Assembly: GCA_022818135.1 (NCBI GenBank)
Contig: JAFMSR010000017.1
Location: forward strand, 2,163,367-2,227,366
Reading direction: 5' to 3'
Length of the DNA stretch: 64,000 nucleotides
From: Saxidomus purpurata
Lineage: Eukaryota; Mollusca; Bivalvia; Venerida; Veneridae
Shown: positions 36,001 through 47,433 of the stretch, one piece after another
Position numbering within the stretch: position 1 is the first letter of the stretch
Layout of the letters: each line of letters starts with the position of its first letter
Program-made: the position numbers and the translations under genes
The notes under the pieces: model-generated
Told to the model about the DNA's origin: nothing
Database searches by the model: none
The model's input: only the letters and a program-made list of their open reading frames with translations

Positions 36001-37160
36001 AGTCTTTCACTTTAATCGAAAAATTTAGGTACATGTATATGCTTCTCTGACATTTAGTTGACTCTGTTTAATGACCAACAAAATGTAATTTTCTGTTTTG
36101 TAATTATGAGCAATACAAAGTTAGAGCAGACAATCAATGCGCCCCCCCTCCCCCCAGCTTGCTCCGTCCATTCTATCTGAACATGTATAAAAACACAATA
36201 GGTAAAACATTACTCTGAAAAGGGTTTATTTCTAAGGTCTACCATATATTTACTTGTGGTTTTGTTCATTACAGTAGGCATACATGTAAATCATTACAGT
36301 GAAATAAATTGATCCTCTACTTTTTTATTCAGATATTTAACGTCCGTGTGTAAAGTACATGTAGATTTTTATCCATATCACGTGTGGAAAATTATATCAG
36401 ACTGTTAATATTGATTCTTACACGAAAGCCACGTTTCAATTTTACGTTATTTCCTAACAAGGAAAACTAACTACTTCTTTTACTTTTAACATGTGGCAGA
36501 AACACACACCACACATTTACTGTAAATTTATATAGGAACGAGATAACTTTTTAACTAATAAAGTTATTTCAAGATCTCAACCCAGAATAATAAAATATAA
36601 CATGTCCTCTTTTTTATGAATATTTCTTTTTGATGTACATTTGTTGTATTTTTCTGAAACATAATTAACTTAGTCTGTTTAAGTTAGAAACTGTACCCGT
36701 CATTTTACTGATTATAATACATGAACATAGTAAAACGCCAAAAATACAATTTTAGTGAAAATTTTGCAATTTATCTTCATTTTATACAGAAACTGTAACA
36801 CTCTTTTAAGAATCGCAAACGTGATTGATTACCGAAACAAACATTCTACATTTAAGTGAGGGTCGTTAATTAATACTAAAACCATTTGTGGCGAGACACT
36901 TTGTTGAATAACACTTTGATATATTCAGTTTCCTGATCCATATCTGTAATATTCTAGTAAAACGTATTTTCCTTTAAATTGACTGAAACATCAAACACGC
37001 CCATACCTGCAACATTCTTGAACTTCTTCCCTTCATCTTGAATTGCTAGCATCACCAAATCATCTATTTTACGTTTTCTGCTAACACGACCAAACTTGCG
37101 TAGTAGAAAGTCTTTTACATTTTCGCCGTATGCACGTGGTGCACACTGACTGTTTCCCAT
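33051..37160 (-). CDS. Putative myristoylated Ser-rich protein, two-exon gene
   Basis: Exon 1 (37160-37007) splices in phase 1 to exon 2 (33352-33051, acceptor ATTTTAG), giving 151 residues. The N-terminus MGNSQCAPRA fits N-myristoylation at Gly2 and palmitoylation at Cys6. A basic helix-like stretch follows (DFLLRKFGRVSRKRKIDDLV). Exon 2 has KLTKQELAQYYEERDNLVDE, an acidic CDSDESYSSDSSE tract with repeated SSPE motifs (likely CK2 sites), and a C-terminal helix ending KVDIKVIQL. No family is recognised. It is predicted to be a small peripheral membrane protein of the cytosolic face. Exon 1 is duplicated: a second, equally good first exon lies at 35868-35715. The 3.7-kb (or 2.4-kb) intron contains two satellite arrays. 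Confidence 0.72.
33605..33960. repeat. 27-bp satellite, ~13 copies
   Basis: The unit is TGACTCCCGCTGTGGACACA followed by TGATATA, in highly regular copies. Because 27 is a multiple of three, open frames on both strands show a 9-residue period. It lies in the intron of the Ser-rich gene. Confidence 0.95.
33985..35098. repeat. 31-bp satellite, ~36 copies
   Basis: The unit is GACACGGCTGCACATGTGGC followed by GGATGAAATTC. Variants are GTGGC/GTGAC and ATTC/ATGC/GATTC. The - strand of the unit has no stop codon, and 31 bases shift the frame by one each copy. All three - strand frames are therefore open for long distances (517 codons at 33573-35126). I regard these as by-products of the repeat. Confidence 0.95.
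35715..35868 (-). CDS. Alternative first exon of the Ser-rich protein gene
   Basis: It has the same length (154 bases), start (MGNSQCTPRA) and donor phase (ATGCAG/GTACC) as exon 37160-37007. There are no stops or indels and about nine residue changes, mostly in the last third (NEGEKLKKYAG against DEGKKFKNVAG). Conservation of the frame, the myristoylation motif and the donor suggests purifying selection on both copies. Joining to 33352 is in phase. Whether both are transcribed cannot be told from the sequence. Confidence 0.68.
35923..35963 (-). promoter_or_regulatory. Palindromic promoter element, proximal copy
   Basis: An imperfect 22-base palindrome (GACGTTTCT.AGAAAC.ACGTC) is followed by a perfect 14-base palindrome AACGTCGCGACGTT (35950-35963), 55-95 bases upstream of the start at 35868. 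ACGTCG/CGACGT resembles half CRE sites. The arrangement is repeated at the distal copy (37242-37280). Confidence 0.55.
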
Positions 37161-37241
37161 TTATCGATTACTTTGTTCTCAGAAAGAAATGGTCTCAATC
37201 AAAACAATGTTGCTATTCATGTCGAACAGTATTCCATGTTT

Positions 37242-37280
37242 GACGTTCCTAAGGAACAACGTCATTTCACGTCGCGACGT
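37242..37280 (-). promoter_or_regulatory. Palindromic promoter element, distal copy
   Basis: A palindrome from 37242 (GACGTTCCT/AGGAAC, ACGTC) is followed by ACGTCGCGACGT (37269-37280), 82-120 bases upstream of the start at 37160. In the duplicate promoter the bases changed in the first palindrome keep the pairing (TTCC/GGAA here, TTTC/GAAA there). Confidence 0.55.
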
Positions 37281-37815
37281 TCCGGTTAGGCATTATAGAA
37301 ACGCGACATAATTTGAACATCGTTTCAATCTTTAACTTTAATTCAATACTTACACACACACATATAGATCTCTGACATTTAGTGGACTATATTCAATGAC
37401 CAACAAAATGTATTTCTATTTTGTAATTATGAGGCTAGAGCATATATACAGTCATTGCGCTTTTCCCCCAAAATGAGGTCTAACCTTGCTCTGTCCTGTC
37501 TTTCTGAAAGTGCTATTTATTTGGGGTTTTGTTTATTACAATAAGCGTACATGTATACCATTGCGTTGAAACAAAACGAGCCTCTCAGTTTACATTCAGA
37601 TATTAAACGACCATGTGTAAAGCACGTGTAGATTCTTACTGGTATCACGTGCGGAAAAAACAACAACAGACAATTGACATGGGTTTTTACTTAAATTCCC
37701 ACACGTAAAAGCTACGTTTCAGTTTTACGTTCTTTCATAACAAGGAAATCTGATTGCTTCGATGGTGCGTTAGGTATTACGTCGGAGCTCTTTTTTTGTA
37801 ACATGTGGCAGACAT

Positions 37816-38655
37816 AATATTACTTGAGCACGATTTAGTGCCGAGCAGGGGATTGTGCTAAAGAAACTTTTTAAGCACGGCGGGTTTCAAGGATAGTATT
37901 TGTAACTGGATATCCTAGTTGTGCCTCGTAAATATATGCTATGTTAAACTGTTTTCAATCTAATAAAGCCATTGTTTGCACTAATAAAAGATCTAGCAGT
38001 AGATCACCTACACCACTATTCCCAGAACAAATGTTATATACAGTTTTCTGTCCTTTGCAATTATTTATTTTTTGCTTAAATCTTAATTTTTAATAATTGA
38101 AGGGCCATCATTCAGAAGTGTCAGGAGCCATTTGACTGGTTTAGTTTAATACTATTTTATTGTCCTATGTACAAGTACACGTATAACATTTGGTTAGAAA
38201 CAATTCAAATACATTTGACAAATGGATTGGGCCACGAGTTATAACAACGTCAGTAAACGGCCCTCTCCAAAACCAAAAATTTGACTGGTTATAGAACTTT
38301 GTAGATATAATTTATGCTCACAGTTTGACCAAGTTGTGTGAAGATCTTATGAAAACTATTCGACTTAAAGAGCGGACAATGTTTGTGTACACCGTGCCCG
38401 CTGCAGGTGTTGTCATATACGTCCAATCTATAGACACACGTATAAAACTGCATAAACTGCAATAAATTCTTCTTGCTATAGCGGGATATAACTAGCTCTA
38501 AGTCTTGTTAAAAATTGATGATGGACAAAATATTTATTTGACTATATCTTCAAAATGTATTTCTATTTTGTAATCATGGGAACCACCATTTGTGTTATTT
38601 GTTTAGAGATTTAAAAGACCTTTTCAAACTGTACATATTTACCTACTATGAAAAC
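37816..38655. other. Intergenic, no gene seen
   Basis: No ORF or splice-consistent exon. I found no transposon ends here either. Confidence 0.45.
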
Positions 38656-39345
38656 ACAAGATAAAGGAAGAGCTGTCGCCCATCGTGACGAATTCCCCCA
38701 AGAGGTCTCACAGTCTGTGACCTTGACCTTCAAGGTGTGGACTCGGTACAAGTTTGTGCACTACGTGTTATCTTCATGTGCTACACATGTGTTCCAATTC
38801 ATTTTAAAATCCATCAATGTATAATCGAGTTACAATCCGGACATGAGCATGCGCAAATATACAGGATTTTTTAAAAACGTCTGACCTCTAAGTGTGACTT
38901 TGACCTTCATGGCAAGGACGCATTGTATGTCATCTCCATGTGCTCAGAAATTATGCTATTACCATGTATGCAGGATTCCATATTTAAACTCAAAGTGTGA
39001 CCTTGACCTTTGAAGTAGGGTCGTGGGTCTCGCACGTGATACATTGTTTTGATATGCTGCTGAACATGGGTGCCAAATTATTTTAAAGTCCTTAAATGCA
39101 GGACAAAATTACAGTCCGGACACGGATGTGTGCATAATCTGTCTATATACCGGATTCAATTACCATTTATAACTCAAGTGTGACCTTAACCTTTGAGGTG
39201 AGGACGCGAGTCTTGCATGTGAGATATCGTCTTTATGTACTGAACATGTGTGCCGTATGATTTGAAAATCCAAGGCATGACAATGTTATAGTCTGGACAC
39301 GAGACACATAGTGCGATTTTAATATACCCTTCTTTTGGGGGCATA
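38656..39345. mobile_element. Non-autonomous element with internal ~150-bp repeats
   Basis: It starts with AGAGCTGTCGCCCATCGTGACGAA-like sequence (from about 38669) and ends with CCCTTCTTTTGGGGGCATAA. Four internal units carry GTGACCTTGACCTT (38717, 38894, 38997 and 39178), then a TGTGCCAAATTATTT-like segment and CAGTCCGGACACG. A diverged start of the same family (AAGAACTGTCACTCGCAAGT, GACGAATCTCC) is at 61791-61830. Confidence 0.7.
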
Positions 39346-40940
39346 AAAACATTTGAAGATTTTGGCAAGTGAAATTTCACCTTTAGTAAGAACTACCAGA
39401 AGTTATAGTTTGATATTAATTAATCTTTGTGCATATGAAAGACACAGTGTGTTGTTTGGTACAACAACCGTTTTAATCACTCAGCAAAGGAAACATCAAA
39501 TATGGTCACATGAAGTAGTGGGCCGATTTCATAGTGTTTAGGAAGAAATTGGTTGATTGGAAACATCAATACTCGCTGCTTAGAGTAGATCGTTGCTTCA
39601 GTCAGCTGGCCACTAACACCTTTGTCTTCCACCGTCCCATGCAGAGTTGTTTCCCTTGTCAAAGCTATATGTATACATATGCAGCAGATTTAAATTTCAA
39701 TGAAACTTTGGTGGAAGACTCCAAAACAAAGAACAACAAACACACAATATGTAACTTTATTTGATATTTAATATCACTAACAATTGTAAATTGTTCTAAT
39801 CCTATCAGATTTCTAAACCAATTGATTTTTCCGAGTTCAACGCCAATTTCCAACATGGCACATGAATACATGTATACCTAAATATACTAAAACGATTCAT
39901 TTTTAATATCTCACATTTTTACCATGGTTCAACTTACAATTCAGCATTTAGCTGACAACTTCTACACAAAACAAACTCAGACCCTGTGCTCATAAAACTT
40001 TTCACGCTCAACTGAGTTTTAAATATTTATAGAAAACTTGTTTAAAACACTTTGATAATTTTTTATATACAATATTACAATAATGTAATGATTCAAACTT
40101 TGAGCATGAATGTTTTTTATAAGCACGGGGCCTGGTTAAAAGGTTTTATTTGTTTTGAGTGAAATCATCCCAAATTTATCCTCACCAGTTTAGAGACCAC
40201 TGACCCGTTCAGAATGCTTGGCCTTTAAATGCATTTGGTATCATTAAACAATCTTTCCTGTCCAAACAGACAGAATAGAATTTATAAAACCACATATTCT
40301 GCTTCTGTAAATAAAACAGTGAAAGAGCTATAACAATGACATGTCTGTTTCAATTTAATTGACAAAATATAAATTAATTCATGATCATAACACCAATAAC
40401 ATCAGTTCATCTGCAGAAATTCTTAAATTGATAAAATATACATGTATAGTAAATAAATAAGAGAAAAGTTTAAAATTTCAAGCATTTTCATGGACAGGAA
40501 GTATTTAAAATCATGTCTGATAATACTGCTTCGACAAAATGGCAACAAGACTGCCAGATATAAAATAACCATTAAAAACATCAGAACTGCCTTGCAGATG
40601 CGGACGCTCATCTGACATAATTGTTCTCAATGATACTGAAGTGTTGTCCTTTAACAATCTTAAAAATCTCAAAAAAGGGCAGTAATTCATGCAAAATCCA
40701 AGACTGGGTTATGTAACTTGTATTACATTAATCAAGTTATGATGATTAAGTGTTTAAACTATTAAAGCTATAGCTTTAACACTTCGGGGGAGAAAAGACC
40801 TACACACAAAACGAAGATTTACGTTTCTTTAGTTTAAGTCAAAAGGGCCATAATTCACACACAATCCAAGGTAAAGGTATGCAACTTGCATCACAAAGTT
40901 GAATTATGATGTTGATAAAGCCATAGCTTTAATGGAACAT
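39346..40940. other. Intergenic, no gene seen
   Basis: The sequence is AT-rich and all frames are short. Fragments such as AAAAAGGGCAGTAATTCATG (about 40672) and AAAAGGGCCATAATTCACAC (about 40841) are short shared words of decayed repeats. Confidence 0.45.
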
Positions 40941-40945
40941 GAGAA

Positions 40946-41600
40946 CAAGAAGGCCAAGATGGCCAAATATCGCTCACCCCCAAGTACACGACAGACTTAT
41001 GACCCAATGTGACCAATTTTCATGATGATTGGTTAATAAATATGACCACCGACACTCAGGCAATGACAATTATAGCTAATCCTTTTTGTTAAAAGAAACA
41101 AGAGCTGTCTGTAAGACAGCATGCTAGATCATTCTCAGTGCTTGCCAATAAAACAAAACTTTTGTCAGTATAATATGGCAAAATAAAATTCTGTTGACTC
41201 TAATTATACACTAGAAAACTGTAATCCTAAAAAAAGTTCAAAAGTTGTCTATGGTAACTTAATTGTTTGATACTCCTGTACACTATTGCTAAGTTTCAAA
41301 TAACTCCCATAAGTGGTTACTGAAGTATGTGCATGATAGTACCTTGCATACAAAACTTTAACATGATTTTTTAAATCAAACAACAGCCATAATTTAAAAT
41401 AAACTAATACAAGAGCTATAAAACTTGAATATCTGACACTTTGAGGACATTAATGAAGTTTCAAATCAATCCAATAAGTGGTTACTGGATATGTCCATGA
41501 TAGTACCTTGCATACAAAACTTTAAACAAAGCTGCAACGCCGACGCAAATGTGACTTTTACAGTAACAGTCCTCCTTATTCTTTGAATAGTCAAGTTATA
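40946..41600. mobile_element. Two abutting repeat elements
   Basis: A left end ACAAGAAGGCCAAGATGGCC (40943) of the 19982 family breaks off after about 130 bases. At 41098 begins ACAAGAGCTGTCTGTAAGAC, which is the inverted counterpart of the right end of the element at 55464-57080. Two internal units carry AGTGGTTACTG and ATGATAGTACCTTGCATACA. It ends at AACGCCGACGCAAA near 41548. The 41485 region gives the uninterrupted target sequence of the MITE at 22213. Confidence 0.75.
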
Positions 41601-41634
41601 AATTAGTTGAGCATAAAAAGACTTTATATAGATT

Positions 41635-44623
41635 TTATTTGTCGTATGTAAGTGGTTTCAGGATTAGCGGTAATGGTGGTGGTGGCATGATCTGGCTGTC
41701 CCAGCTCTCGGTCCCGCTGCTTGGTACAAATCTCTTCTTTGCCGTGGAATGTGGGAGCTTCATTTCCAGCTGCTTCTCTTGCTGAACATCCTTAGCATTG
41801 GCGACCTTCTTGTTGTGTGCAGTACCTGGAGAAAGTTAGCACACTGTACAGTATGACTGTAATGGTCAATCAATAGTAAAAACCTGATCTATCTATGTAA
41901 TCTATAAACTTGATCACTTTACTTACCAAATTAGGACACCTTACCAAGTCAGATTTATAAATTATTGATTATTCATCAACTAAAGATTAAAGATTATATT
42001 GGAGACCACTGGCCACTGGCGTCTTTTTTAGAGAGATCATGTCCATTTTATAAGGTGATTTTTGTGTCACATTAAATTGAATTCTGACCACAACATCACA
42101 GATAACAAGAAATTTCTGTACAAATTAAATATTATATAATATATAGGAAAAACTCTAAGGCAATGACTCTGGCTTTGCTGAGGTAATTCAAACCAAAACT
42201 AAAGAGCCCTTTTCCTTATAGTAGCCTACATTTAAACCTAGTTTTATTTAAATTCTCCACACCCTTTCACAGAAATGGCTTCAGGCGGATGGAGTGACAA
42301 AAAAGACTTTATGTGGCTATCCCTCTTATCTTTCTAACCTCATAATACAATTTTAACCCTGCAATGGCATAATGACTTAGCTTTACGGACCTTTTGTTTC
42401 ATAATTTCATTATGCTCATAGGTTCCGCTGACCCTAACATTCTAAACTGGCAATACTCTTCCCGCACACAAATGATATGACAGATGATCGCAATTTCAAG
42501 GGTCTGTTAAAGTACTGATTACTTTACATCAAAGCTTGTTGGGCTGAATTTGCATCATCAAAGTAGGTTCTATAACCATTGTTACAAGAGTTGACTCTAT
42601 AACTGATGTACTGTCACAGTAAGTTAAATACCACTTCTATGTTGGTCCATCTGTTCCACAGAGTTGACATGTATATTACAGAATCCACAGTACAGTGTGG
42701 CAGCGTTCACCCCTTCTATTGCTGAAACCATACAAATGTAAACGTAAGTGGAACTGGAAGCCCCGTGTAATATCTACTGCTGATTATCAATTTTTTTCAA
42801 GATAATATCATTGTTATAAACATTGTGACTTGGGTTTAAGATGATAAAATAAACACTGTATAATGTACTAGTAGGTAGACATTTCCCCACCCACAGCATG
42901 TGATCCTATAATATGTTCTGTCTCAAGGGACAATCACATTTATTTAACTATTCTACAATGTAACTCTTTCAGAGTTAAAAACTTGAGAACAAATGTTCAA
43001 ACTTGAAATACAGTGTATATTGATTTTAGACATTTTACCTTGTTTAGCCTGAACTTTCTTTTGATGTTTCTTTCCAGATAAATGCTGCTCCTGGTGGGAT
43101 TCTGACGTGTAAACCACACTACAAATTTCACATTTACCGTCAAAAGCCATTCGTTTAAGGGGCAATTTTCCCATCAAATTTGCCTTGACAGCATTCATAA
43201 CAGGGTCGGCATTTGCTACAATATACATGTGTAACAACATCAATCAGTTAAGGATCTGTTAAAGCTTGGAGATGTAAATGAACGACATCAAGAGACATGA
43301 ATGATTTAAATCTAACAAGGGAGATAATCCATCACAGATGAAAATTTAGCCTGAACAACTATTTCATGTATTCAAAGCTTTGCTGCTTATAGTCTTGCAG
43401 TGAATACCTTGGCTATTGCCTTTTTTTTAAGATAGTGGGCCTATGGGTATGATGAAAGTTGGGTGCTGTATTTGATGGTGTTTTAGGATTACATTTCTTG
43501 TCCCACATTTATTTTGTATATCTGTTTTTTGAGATATTTCCATTACATGACCTGTGTATGTCTTGCCAGATTTAAATATACAACAATCTGTTAGTGCTGC
43601 CATATAAACCAAAGGATGCAATGCATGAAGTGTCAACAAAAGATACATAAGGACATTAGTTAGCATGAGAGTCAGGCACACCTGTAAACAAAGTTTTATT
43701 AAGGATATGCTTTTTTGGGGCATAGAATTCTTAGTAGTAGATGAGAAAAGTAGTTGTGAGCAACACTTACTTGTGCCAAGTATTTCCGCTACACTGACTG
43801 GTTCTGGTTGATGTGGAAGATTCTTGTCCTGACTGGATGGTTTAACCAAATTTCCAGTGGAACCTTTCACAAGGTCTGGCTCTGAAAGAAGGGACCATAC
43901 TGCATAGGTAACCCTTTAAACACACCTTTTTATATTGGATGGTATTAATTTGAACATGTATATATTTTGTAAGTCTTTATATTTCAATCTTTGGAAAAGA
44001 AAAGTGTTTGTTACATCAATCTATGACCTACATTATCCCAACTTTTGCTTGTCTTCTTTACATGTATGTTTACCCTTCAGCCTGCTATCATCAAATAACT
44101 CTACCTTTGTAATAAGTGCTGATCATGATAAACATGCAGTCTGCACAACTAGTTGTACTGTGCAAATAGCAAGCTGGACAGGTACATCTAGGAAATTTAA
44201 CAAGTGTTAATGTGAAAATAAGCAATTTCATGGCTGCCCAAATCTAATTTTGGTCAGGGTCCGTATATTACAATATATATGGACCCTGTTTTGGTAGTCC
44301 CCAGCATTGCTGAGTCAATGAGACATGTAGACAACTATAAGAAAATTATCTTTCAGCTACAGAAAGTCTCTTATCTGCAAAAAACTGATGACTGTGATTA
44401 GGTTTTTACCTTGTTTGTAGAATTCCTTACTTTAGAAGCATTTCATATCTACACGAAGAAATTGTAACTTACGCACACTAGTTGTTGATATTTCTGAAAC
44501 GGATTTAGTTGCGATGGTTTTCAGTTTTTTCAGGTGTTTCTTTCCCTCAATATGTGTCTGATACGGCTCGGTTCCTGTCATTGTTGTGTTACACAGGTCA
44601 CAATGAAACATTGTAGAACTCAT
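41635..44623 (-). CDS. Three-finger U1/matrin-type C2H2 protein (ZNF346/ZMAT-like)
   Basis: Five phase-matched exons (44623-44473, 43881-43771, 43215-43039, 42721-42632 and 41825-41635) encode 239 residues. Three fingers share the exact spacing C-X2-C-X12-H-X5-H: C8/C11/H24/H30, C116/C119/H132/H138 and C158/C161/H174/H180. Each is followed by Lys pairs (GKKHLKK, GKKHQKK, GTAHNKK). This is the JAZ/U1-type finger, known in ZNF346, ZMAT3 and ZNF385 to bind double-stranded RNA or RNA-DNA hybrids, usually in the nucleus. The third finger is split by intron 4 at Gly177. Residues 51-87 form a disordered Ser/Pro/Gln linker. The C-terminus is basic, then Pro-rich (MPPPPLPL), ending TYDK. An in-frame stop just before the ATG supports the start. 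An ortholog assignment is not possible here. Confidence 0.88.
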
Positions 44624-46044
44624 TGTTCACACTTCAATGTCTTTCCTGGATGGATCAGCGCAGTAACCTGAGATTGCTAGCTGTCTTGCTGCTAACACAT
44701 ACCCTCCTTCAGTCAACACATCATATCACAGTATATCAACCCTCTGTAATATACAAAACTTTGAACAACAAAGAAAGGAACAGTCCTTCTTACAATGTTC
44801 TTTGTTTTTTAGTCCGACGTTACGATGAGGCTTGAATTCAATGATCACTTTTGTAAAGTTTTCAACAGCATGCAGCACAATCTTTTTAATACAAATTAAT
44901 TTTGTTACATAAAACTCATACACCTATAGCTACACCACCTGGTTACCACCAGAGTAGAAAATATGTGTAGCCAAGTTTTGTTTACCAGTATGTCAAAATC
45001 CAATGAAATTTCCTTTTAAAAAGCAAGTTTTATATGGTATTTGTATGTATTCATGTATATACATGATATGCAGACTCAAAACACCGTCACCCACTTCCCA
45101 TAATGTGAGTATCTATTTGAAAATTGGATTCTAACATGGCTGAACTTTGTTGGCTAATCAAAGAAGGAATTAAAGTAAATTCTGCAATATAAAACAATGC
45201 TTTGATGTGACAACATTGAGAGAGTACGTCAAATGTAGAAGTCTGTGTAAAAGATAACCTACTGCATCTCTTTCAATATCATTTTGTGAGTTTTGGTCAT
45301 GTCACTATTAAAATAATATCTTTTTGAAGTATTAAGTATTGACTGATAAACTTTTGTTGTTGTATAATGCTCAGTTAGAAACCACAAAGGTATGCAGCCT
45401 TCATGGTTTTATAAAGGCACATCAAAACTCCAAAGCATTGTTTATTAGCCAATAAACAACACTAGGCAGATATTATTTCTTAAATAAAACAATTTTAAAA
45501 ACCCATTAAACAGTTGCAATCAATATTTATAAAAGTGGCAATAAAACCAACATACAGACTGTCTTTCCATTACAGATTAAATTAGAAGTATTGAATATCA
45601 ATAATGTATGGTCATCATGTCTGATGATGCTTTCTTCAAATCATTAGCATGGTGGTTTGAAGAAAGACAGTAAGAGTATAAGACCTATGGCAGTACAAGA
45701 CCTACATGTACTGTATACATGCACTGTGTTTTGTAAAAAAGACTGACAAGTAAAATGACATCCTCATTTCATACATTGAATAATTTCAAAGGGCAATAAC
45801 TTTCTTTTTATAAAAACAAGATGTAAAATAAAACGCCTATATTACATGAAAAGGTGCTACATACTATCACTTCTAGAAAATTCTCAAATACCCAATGAAT
45901 ATAGCCAGTAAACTTACATTAATGAGGGTCAGTTTGATTCTTTCTGTAACCATGGTAATTGCATACCGGTAATAATTTTAAAATTTGATTGACATAATTT
46001 TCATTATCTAGCGGACAAAATTTGTAATTTAAGCCGTAAGATAA
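44624..46044. other. Upstream of the zinc-finger gene, no gene seen
   Basis: No exon or TATA-type promoter is evident. Confidence 0.45.
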
Positions 46045-46047
46045 TAA

Positions 46048-46366
46048 GGCCTACAAAAATATGCCTGTTTCCTGTAACATCCTAAAAAAAAGATGGGTCG
46101 GCAGGTAGGGAATGTTAAATTTTTTTAATGTGATTTTGTAATTTGATGGGTACCCATAACAGTGATTCAGCTTTTACTGGGTCTTTGATGTAATAGGTAT
46201 GGAAGAAACCAATAAAAATGCACACTGCAAATGCAACACCAAATTCCATAAAAATTAGAAATTTGGTTGATGCTAATTTTTTTCAGGGTCATAAAAAACT
46301 TTTGGGTTGGGGGTAAAAAAGGAGGGTCGATATGGTTACAGGAAACAATAGTATTGTTTTAAGGCC
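46048..46366. mobile_element. PIF/Harbinger-like MITE, copy 2
   Basis: This is a 319-bp element with terminal inverted repeats beginning GGCCTACAAA and GGCCTTAAAA, both containing TGTTTCCTGTAAC. It is flanked by TAA on both sides (46045-46047 and 46367-46369). It aligns along its length with 22213-22525 in the same orientation. No transposase ORF. Confidence 0.85.
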
Positions 46367-46369
46367 TAA

Positions 46370-47433
46370 CTAAAAATGGAGAATAGTCAGCAATTTGTGG
46401 TTTTATTGCTCAACTTCTATGAATGCCCTTGCAACCAAGTTTATGGGCTAACCTTCAAATGAAACAATGGTGTACAAAAAAATTATGAAATCTTTTATCA
46501 ACATCCTCTGTCTTGTCTTTGGATGACAATTCATTACCTGGAAAGTGAAATTTGAACAGAATCATAAAAATAACTTTGCATGATGACAGAAGAAACAGAA
46601 TAACAAGTCTATAAGCAGAGACAGATAGACGTTCTACCAAGGCTGAAGAGCATAATTAAATTCCCTGAAATTTGAAATGATTTCAATTGATGATCTTGCT
46701 CTGAAATTAACACGACAGAAGATTTAATGCTCTTTACACAAAAGACGCTATTATAGATACTAAAGGGGTGGCCTGCATAAATAGGCTCGCAGCTGGTAAT
46801 TATAACTAAAAATTGTTTAAAAATCTTAAGTCATTGACTTAAACCCTTATCCATTTTCTAAAAAAAGCATAACCCTATATTTATATGCACTTTGTAGTAC
46901 TAGCTCCGCAGAATAACCCAGTCCGTTCAAATCTAGCTTGATTGGGCTATGAAATGTCTAAATTAGCTCAATTGGGCCAACTAACCCTGATCACAAGGTG
47001 TGCCCAGTCAGTTCCAACTTAAGATACATGTCACTGTATTCTCAGCTTTGCTGTTATGTCTGCTTATTGTGGAGCACTTTAAAATTAGGCTTAAAGGTGT
47101 GACAGTTATAAAATATCAGATTTGTGAAAGGGGTCACACTGAAACGTCAAATTAATTAGGCTAGGATTTTGTAGAAATAAAATTAGAGATGCATAGAGCT
47201 GAGGAATCACGTTTCCCCCAATAAATAATTTATCAGTACGTGGATGTGCGAAGCCAAGAATATACTGTATGTGATCGTACAAAAGTTGTTTTTAACCCTT
47301 TTATTCTTTTACTATTTTTAACAGTTTTAACTGTCTTGTTTCTCTTGACTGTGGGAGCTATCTTGCAGTAGTTTTATCTTTTATTAACACCCAGCGTGCA
47401 CCCTGCCCATAAAACTCCTGAGAGGTGTGAGGC
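46370..47433. other. Intergenic, possible isolated exon
   Basis: On the - strand an acceptor-like CTTTCCAG/GTAATG precedes a short open stretch (GNELSSKDKTEDVDKRFHNF) ending at 46455. No partner exon was found, so it is not called. The repeat arm at 47094-47166 is also here. Confidence 0.3.

Larger units (their letters stand above)
35120..37815. repeat. Tandem duplication of promoter plus first exon
   Basis: Three copies of a segment S (TTGTGGTTTTGTTTATTACA, AAGCGTACATGTATACC) lie at 35120-35280, 36238-36470 and 37515-37815. They alternate with two promoter-exon blocks, 35700-36110 and 36954-37440. Exon starts are offset by 1292 bases. Each repeat has its own insertions: about 330 bases at 35316-35670 and a different insertion at about 36470-36840. 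The duplication is therefore not recent. Confidence 0.85.
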
